64,000 nucleotides of DNA from Bactrocera neohumeralis. Its lineage: Eukaryota; Arthropoda; Insecta; Diptera; Tephritidae. A program made the position numbers and the translations under genes. Location of the stretch: contig NC_065919.1 in NCBI RefSeq assembly GCF_024586455.1, positions 40,834,839 through 40,898,838 of the forward strand, given 5' to 3'. The notes beneath the pieces are model-generated. The model was not told where the DNA came from. It was given only the letters and a program-made list of their open reading frames with translations, and searched no databases. Positions 57,681 to 64,000 of the stretch are shown here, piece after piece. Position 1 is the stretch's first letter; every line of letters starts with the position of its first letter.

Positions 57681-58028
57681 TCAGTGTTCGTATTCCATAT
57701 CTGTTTTTGAAATTAGTGATCCACCCATTGCTAGCACGAAAGCCACCTGTTCCAAGTTTTTTGCTCGTTGTTTTGCAAACCAGTTCTTGAGTGCTTTTTC
57801 CATTTTTGGAAGTTCTGATGGTTTAAACGTTTTCCTCTTTCCTGGACCAGATTCAGCATGCGACACGAACTTCTTTATGGTGGCTTCATTTTTCTTAATA
57901 CGAGCTATTGTTGATCTCTGCACTTGAAAACTTTTGGCTAAGGAATTGACAGAATATCCTGCACTTAGTTTCTTTAAAATGTCCACTTTATCTTTTATTG
58001 CTAGCAACGTAAATTTTTTCCTTGCCAT
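57681..58028 (-). pseudogene. Tigger/pogo transposase N-terminus
   Basis: Starts MARKKFTLLAIKDKVDILKK and continues through a psq-type helix-turn-helix (GYSVNSLAKSFQVQRSTIAR), then FKPSELPKMEKALKNWFAKQ, the start of the CENP-B HTH domain. It ends after 115 codons with a frame that has lost the usual sequence. The DDE domain is absent. The only known function of such a piece would be DNA binding. Confidence 0.7.
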
Positions 58029-58309
58029 TATGAAACCGCACTACACAAAACGTCAGTTAAAACTGATTCAAATCTCCTTAAACGCACATGCGTAAGAGTT
58101 ACAAGAATTCATCATCGAAAAAAACGGGACTTCTCAGAAATGTATTCGAACTAAGGAACCGTTACCAAAATCAACAAGGTCTTGTCGCAAGTATCGAAGT
58201 AAAATTTTTTGGATGTCGCAAGTACTGAGTATATACTGTAAAATATTTCTTTGTTGCAAGAATCGAGGTGTTGCAAGTATCGAGATGTGCAAGAATCGAG
58301 GTACCACTG
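57681..58309 (-). mobile_element. Tigger/pogo-type element fragment
   Basis: The 5' terminus (minus strand CAGTGGTACCTCGATTCTTG) ends at 58309 and is followed inward by five direct copies of a TTGCAAGTATCGAG-like motif (58190-58300). A CENP-B-type N-terminus lies 160 bp inside. No 3' end was found; the element is truncated at or before 57681. Confidence 0.68.
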
Positions 58310-58607
58310 TTTGTCAAAATGGTATTTTCATTGTGTCGTTGGGATTGTAGTAAACTCGAATCCGCTTCTACTTGAATAACAAGTTTACTCGTAAAATAAT
58401 CAATATTTGGGAATCGTCCTTTATTTTCAAAAGTCGATCGAAAATCGAATCTTGACATTCGATTTTACAGTTAAGTGACTCATTTTGATGTTCAGCATAC
58501 GAGCACAAGATACCCTGCAATCAAAAAACCCAATATATGTAAATCCAACTACAAATTAATTAATTCTATTAAATTCTATTTCTTGTTAATTATATTTATT
58601 AAAACGG

Positions 58608-58725
58608 TAGCGCCTTGGGAATTTATTTCAAAAAAAGCAAATAATGGATCTAATGTCCAGTGTGACGAATATGGAAAACAACTGAAATATAAAAATTGTA
58701 TGACGAGCTTACCAATTAAACACTA
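58608..58725 (+). pseudogene. BED-finger fragment of a hAT element
   Basis: APWEFISKKANNGSNVQCDE then YGKQLKYKNCMTSLPIKH follows the BED pattern (aromatic F, CxxC, then HxxxH); the second Cys is Tyr and the end is lost. No other hAT part nearby. Confidence 0.5.
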
Positions 58726-58874
58726 ATAAATTGAGTTAAGTGTTTGTGTTTAGGATTCGGGAGTTATTCAATGAAAAAGGACGGAAACCGTAAAAGGATT
58801 GCAACCATGTTTGGCATCAAATTATTGCTATATTATAGATCAAAGGCTCACTTAATTTCAGTACTAAAATGTAA

Positions 58875-58898
58875 ATATATATATATATATATATATAT

Positions 58899-58940
<42 letters not shown>
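58875..58940. repeat. (AT)n microsatellite
   Basis: About 66 bases of alternating TA with one AATA interruption, followed by TATTTATAAATATATA. Confidence 0.9.
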
Positions 58941-58947
<7 letters not shown>

Positions 58948-59470
58948 AATATATATATTTTTGTGATATAAACTCAACTAAAGAGTAGTAGTGGTAGAGA
59001 GTTTAATATATTGTGTATCGGAGGAATATGAGGTTTGAACCGATTTAAATATTATTCATATCATTCCAGATGCTGTTTGAGCAAACATGTTCCCATTCCA
59101 CATATACATAGACTACCATTAATATATTCAATATTCTACGATCACTGAAATTCAATACTAAATCTCACAGATTAATCGTTATTTTCGCTAAAAAGGTAAA
59201 CGGTAAAAAAGTCATAGAAGCTGGGCACTACGTATTCAGTATTTGAGGGTTTGCAAACTTGTGGTCCGATTTCGATTTTTATAACATTTTTTCCTGATTT
59301 GTAAAAAATATATTTCATCGTCTGATGACTGGACCATCTCAAACATCTGTATGCATACGGGTACACTAGATAACTTGAAAGCAAGGATCGAGTTGAATTT
59401 ACTTATTTAAAACATTTTATTTAATATTGTATTTTTTTTTTCTTACAAAAGGAAAGTTAAATAACTAGTA

Positions 59471-62037
59471 ATGGCCACGAGTTGTACGCAAAAACCAACT
59501 CTTCAGAGTAATTCGACTGAGGCGAACCGTTTCATGGAGAAATTAATGGCGAAAATATTTTGCTTTTACGACGAGCAGTCTCTAATCGATGTGACATTTA
59601 AATTTACGGACTCAACGGCTGCGTAAGTATTACTTTGTCCTCAGCTTAAATAAAATGTTATAGATTAATATTTGTAATTCTTGGAATGCACAGTATACCC
59701 GCGCATCGTTTGATACTCGCAGCAGCGAGTCCTTACTTTGAGAACATTTTCAATAGCGAGCAAGGCAATAATTCCGTTATCGAAATAAATGATATCGATA
59801 GCGATATTTTTGAGCGTCTAATAGCCTTTTGTTACACCGGCCAGACACTCATTACCGTTAACAATGTCGGTGCTATGGTAAAAGCGGCAATCGTTTTGCA
59901 GTTGGACGATGCCATAACCAGTAGCGTGGACTACCTTATGTCACATATCGATGAATATACATTGCAGGGTGCTTACACGCTAGAGCGTGAAACGCAATGT
60001 GAATTTCTTAAGCAGAAAATCATCGAATTCGAAACACAGAATTTTATGAAGGTAAGTCTAAATATACACGTAATGTCTCACAATAGCGGTACTTGTGTAA
60101 TCGACATTTGTTTCTATGTAATAATACTAGATCAGCCAAAGCAATGAGTTTTTGAATTTTGATGTTGAAAAAATGCAACGTCTTCTGGAATCTGACAATT
60201 TGAATATAGCACGTGAGGAAGATGCCTACGATGCCATAAAACGCTGGTTCAATTACGATGTTCCAGGGCGTCAAGAGCAACTGCCACTTTTAATAGCTTG
60301 TCTCCGGCTTATCCAATTCGATGCAGACTTTCTGTGGACACACATACATCCACTACCTGGCTGTGAGCTGCTGACCTTCAAGGCATTATTGTGGATCTGT
60401 AAGCCTGAAGCACGAACAAAGATAAATTTGCGATTTACAGAACCACGTGGAATCAGTGGTACAAATTGGGTTGAGAAAACAATCCTAGCGCTTTGCTCAT
60501 CGGTAAGGGCACACTGTGGCTTATATTCAAAAATGATAATCTTAAATTAATATACTTACATTGTTTTTGGAATAGATCAATCCTAAGCTACTGCAATATA
60601 ACAAAGCTGAGGATAAGTGGCAAGAATATGCGAGTATAAAATACAAATACCGATGGTATGGAACTATTTTAAAGGATGATAATTTATTATTTATTGGCGG
60701 TAATAAAAAAGGTGAATCAGTCAACAATGTCCGCAGCTGGAATATTCGGAATAAGACTTGGCAAAATTTGCCCGTCATGAATCAAGCAAGAGACGAACAC
60801 TGTGTTGTCGAATTAGATGGTAAAATCTACGCGATTGGTGGTAGTGAGGGAAATAATACTCTGTCGTCGGTGGAAAGGTAAATACGTTTAAATTTATATC
60901 GAATTACCTAACGATGGCGATTGTGAGGTTTAACAATTTCAGGTTAACTTTATGCCTAATAGTGAAAGTACTTTAGTCTAGATGTGGTAGATTAGTATGG
61001 ACGGTGGACAGAATAAGTAGTTCTACATTTAGAAAGGAGGGAATTCAGTAAAATGTTATGATCTGATTGACTCTGACTTTAGAAAACTCTAACTCTTTGA
61101 CATTGTCAACGACTTCTTTAGAATAATTCTAATTGTTTTTTTAGTATGCATTCTTTTTTCATTGCTTTTGTTTATTTCCAGATATACGACTTCTGAAGGT
61201 TGGAAGTTCGTGAAGAGCTTGATTGTTGGACGATTTCAGGCCAGTGCAGTGAGTTTGAATAGTAAAATATACATAATGGGCGGCTATAATGTCGATAGCT
61301 ACCTAAAATCTATCGAATGCTACAACCCGGATTCGAATACTTGGACTTCTTGTGCGAAAATGAGAGGATTTCACACTGATACTGTTGTAAGTTAGATTAA
61401 AAAATACTTATTAATATTAGTATAACGTTCAGCAAGTAATGATTTCGTAGAATTTTCCAATTTATTTGTGAAATATATACTGTCGGTACAATAAGAGAGT
61501 CAATTTGTTCCAAGCTTACCTTGGAGTTTTCAAAACCAGCCAAAATAGCTCCGCTTCGATAAAAATAACCAAAATTGTCTTACTCAAAATAGTCTCTTAT
61601 TTATTTAGTCGCCCTCTTAGCTCTATTAAAATTAAATACAACGTTTATTGCTACTTTTTATATTACAGACAGCTGCACATAATGGTCACATTTATATTTT
61701 AAGCAATAAAGACAATAACTGCCTTGTTGAACGTTACAATCCTCAGCAAGACTCATGGTCTAAGGTATATTAACTTGATTTTTGCCAATCGCTTGATGTC
61801 AAACTAAATATTCTTGAAAACATTTCACAGATTTGCTCTTTGGAAGTTAGCGGTGATCTCCTAGCTGGCATATCGCTAGAGAATAAACTATGGGCTATTG
61901 GTGGCATCTCTGCTGGCAAAATATGTGTATCAGTCTATGACGAGGAAAATGACCAATGGGGACAAAAGTGCTCATTACCTCACATAGATTTTAATTCCAG
62001 TTTTGTTGTGCCTGAAGCTTTTCTTGCGTCGAAATGA
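59471..62037 (+). CDS. BTB-BACK-kelch (KLHL-like) protein, seven exons
   Basis: Exons 59471-59622, 59694-60051, 60131-60502, 60576-60877, 61182-61386, 61669-61764 and 61831-62037 join in frame to 563 codons; all introns are GT/AG. Proteins of this type recruit substrates to Cullin-3 ubiquitin ligases. BTB: residues about 20-135 (DVTFKFTDSTAAIPAHRLIL, FERLIAFCYTGQ). BACK: about 150-260 (EEDAYDAIKRWFNYD, LLIACLRLIQFDADFLW). Kelch repeats: about 290-560, with LLFIGG, IYAIGG, IYIMGG, a degenerate IYILSN and LWAIGG, each followed by a W six or more residues after a Y or W. Five blades is short of the usual six. The ATG is the first in frame after several stops. Exons 5-7 belong to an inverted duplication. 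The nearest orthologue is not known to me. Confidence 0.9.
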
Positions 62038-63513
62038 ATAAACAATACTAATAAATAGTTTTTTTGTAATAAATTCCCTTCTAAGAAATACTAAAATATC
62101 TGATTTTTTATTTTCGAAAACGCGTCATATATTTTGTATGCTACACAGTTTTTAGTTAATATTCTCTTATATCTCGATGTTTACAGAATCACGGCAAGGC
62201 ATGTATGTGCTTAAATATAGGGTGATTTGTAATTGACTGACGGGAAAATGCGATTTGCAGTCCTTTTCGTTTTGTATTTACAATATGTTTCAATAATTGA
62301 AATTTGCTATATAATTTTTGCATCTACTGCATTGTGCAAACAAATATCATTAATATAACACAATATTTTCGAAATTGTTGAATAAATAAAAAAATAGCTA
62401 ATGAAAAATGTTATTGTATAAGAAATGGGAAGCACTTTCCACGCAAGTACAGATTCGCTTTCAAACAATGAGAAAACGCCTGCAAACTGTGATCAAACTG
62501 AAAGGTGAATTTTGTCCATTTCATTTACTTCAAAGTAATCCCCTCCTCCTCGCCTTTAATTCCTTCATATTTCAAGAAAATAAAGGGTTTGGTTACACTC
62601 GAACTTACCTCCCAACTCTCTTGTTTCACTCGCACTTTTTGTCGTTTTATACGATCATCTTGACGTGGAATAATTTTACGTACACAAAGTATGCGTAAAG
62701 TATAGAATATTGGAGAAAAAATGTATTTATATTGCTCAGATATCTTAAATATTGACCGATATCTATGGTGTAAAACCCTGGAAGTTGGAAGAAGTTTGAA
62801 AATTTCACATTAGACACGATTTTATCTATGTTTGGCATTACCATATATTATTAACTGAGTTTGAGTTTGAGTTTCATTAAAGTACCTCATATACAAGAAA
62901 GTACTTCATATACCATTATATAGCGAAAAAGTCAACCCGATATGCGAAAACAAAGATACTGGTTTTATGGGGCAGTGTCAGTTTTCACTTGATTTCATCC
63001 ATTTTAAGCTTAAAGGTGTACAACGAACTGAAAAAGTACATTTCCTCAAAAATATATGAAGATAACTTACATGTGATATAAAGTCTACTCGAACTGCGAC
63101 AATCTTTCTATTGGGTGAATAAGGGAGATCAACACTTCCCCGATTCCTACACAACGGTCCACTTATTAGATATGTGGTGGCTGAAATAATTGTAGGAGCA
63201 AAGTTTAATCCCGTTACATTTACTGGTGCTTGATTTGTATACCGAAAACTGAAAGAATCAGATGGAATTTAGCCTTTGATTATAGGAAGTATTTGTAGTC
63301 TGATTTCGATCATATTCGCACTGTAACATAGCAATGTCAAGATAATATTTTTTCCGAAATTTAGTTGAAATTAGTAAGACAGATACCGTGTTATGGGTGT
63401 TCACCTAAATATGGGTAGAGCCACGACCCTCGTCGAATTCTGATATTGGCTCCTTTAAATAATTTTTGAATCAGTTCGGGTGCAAAATTTAGTGCATTAG
63501 ATACTTAAAAAAA
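61239..63513 (+). repeat. Right arm of the inverted duplication
   Basis: Counterpart of 54884-57151. It includes most of exon 5 and all of exons 6-7 of the kelch gene and about 1.47 kb of 3' flank. Confidence 0.9.
62408..62515 (+). pseudogene. Tc1-like transposase C-terminal scrap, right arm
   Basis: YKKWEALSTQVQIRFQTMRK then RLQTVIKLKGEF; identical in kind to 55885-55993 and copied with the arm. The ORF continues to 62698 without a recognisable motif. Confidence 0.45.
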
Positions 63514-64000
63514 AAAAAAAAACGTTAACTTCAGTTGCACCGAAGCTAAATACCCTTCACAGGTGCATTTCTGTTAGTAACTATGTGTTCAGTTTGTATG
63601 GAAGCTATATGCTATAGTAATCCGTTCTAAACAAGTTTTTTAGAGATTACATTGTTGCCTTAAAAAATAACATATATCAAATTTCGTCAATATATTTTGT
63701 CAAATGTGAAAGTTTTTCATACAAGAACTTGATTCCGATCGTTCAGTTTATATGGCAGCTATATGCTATAGTTAACCGATATGATCAATTTCTTCGGAGA
63801 TTACACTGTTGCCTTAGAAAATAACATATACCAAATTTCGTGAATATATCTTGTCAAATGTGAAAGTTTTCCATACAAGCATTTGATTCCGATCGTTCAG
63901 TTTGTATTACAGCTATATGTTATAGTGGTCCGATATCGGCAGTTCCGACAAATGAGCAGCTTCTTGAAGAGATAATGACGTTTGCAAAATTTCAAAAACT
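63514..64000 (+). repeat. Tandem units of about 155 bp
   Basis: TCAGTTTGTATGG.AGCTATAT recurs at about 63587, 63743 and 63898, each about 155 bp apart, with shared TTTCGT.AATAT and TGTCAAATGTGAAAGTTTT segments. It continues past the window. Such units are a common dispersed repeat of higher flies, from memory. Confidence 0.7.

Noticed and set aside
58744..58971. 75-codon Ile/Tyr-rich ORF
   Set aside because: Runs through the (AT)n microsatellite.

Overview
The window is nuclear DNA from an insect, most probably a higher fly and plausibly a tephritid fruit fly. The evidence is an AT-rich sequence, introns of 52-70 nt with ordinary GT/AG signals, and the transposon spectrum: Jockey, R1-like and RTE retrotransposons, Helitron, mariner, Tc1, Tigger, hAT, PIF/Harbinger and TTAA elements. 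Two DD41D mariners resemble the rosa type first described from Ceratitis rosa. The taxonomic call is inference. Nearly everything here is transposable-element DNA; only one convincing host gene is present.

Layout. 1-4400: an R1-like LINE with both ORFs open and an ATGA overlap. 5.7-14.7 kb: dispersed repeat A holding a four-level nest (repeat A > mariner > Jockey > Helitron). 15-16.3 kb: decayed Tc1. 16.36-17.71 and 23.69-25.58 kb: two same-strand copies of repeat B, each with a conserved splice donor/acceptor pair and a long array of 3'-splice-site-like motifs. 18.2-20.7 kb: a fold-back repeat, a PIF/Harbinger remnant and a broken Asn-rich ORF. 21.6-23.4 kb: a 95-bp minisatellite, repeat A, and a GC-rich ORF for an isolated BEL/Pao-type zinc-knuckle module; a relative lies at 29.8-30.3 kb. 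31-35.6 kb: hAT, mariner fragment, TTAA-flanked MITE, a 51-nt hairpin and a DD41D element. 35.9-41.1 kb: repeat A interrupted by a 2.36-kb DNA transposon with 24-bp perfect TIRs and by an RTE copy. 44.3-51.5 kb: repeat A, a DD41D mariner split by an RTE element, a second RTE copy and a DD34D mariner end. 51.5-54.9 kb: little of note.

54.9-63.5 kb: a seven-exon BTB-BACK-kelch gene (59471-62037, 563 codons). Its last three exons and about 1.5 kb of 3' flank recur, inverted, at 54884-57151, giving two arms of about 2.27 kb separated by about 4 kb. The inverted copy carries a frameshift. This is the most interesting host-gene feature because such a structure can generate hairpin RNA. 63.5-64 kb: tandem units of about 155 bp.

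No clearly undescribed system was proven. The best candidates are the inverted kelch duplication, the unassigned 36-38 kb transposon, the splice-motif array of repeat B and the stand-alone zinc-knuckle ORFs. All identity estimates are by eye.
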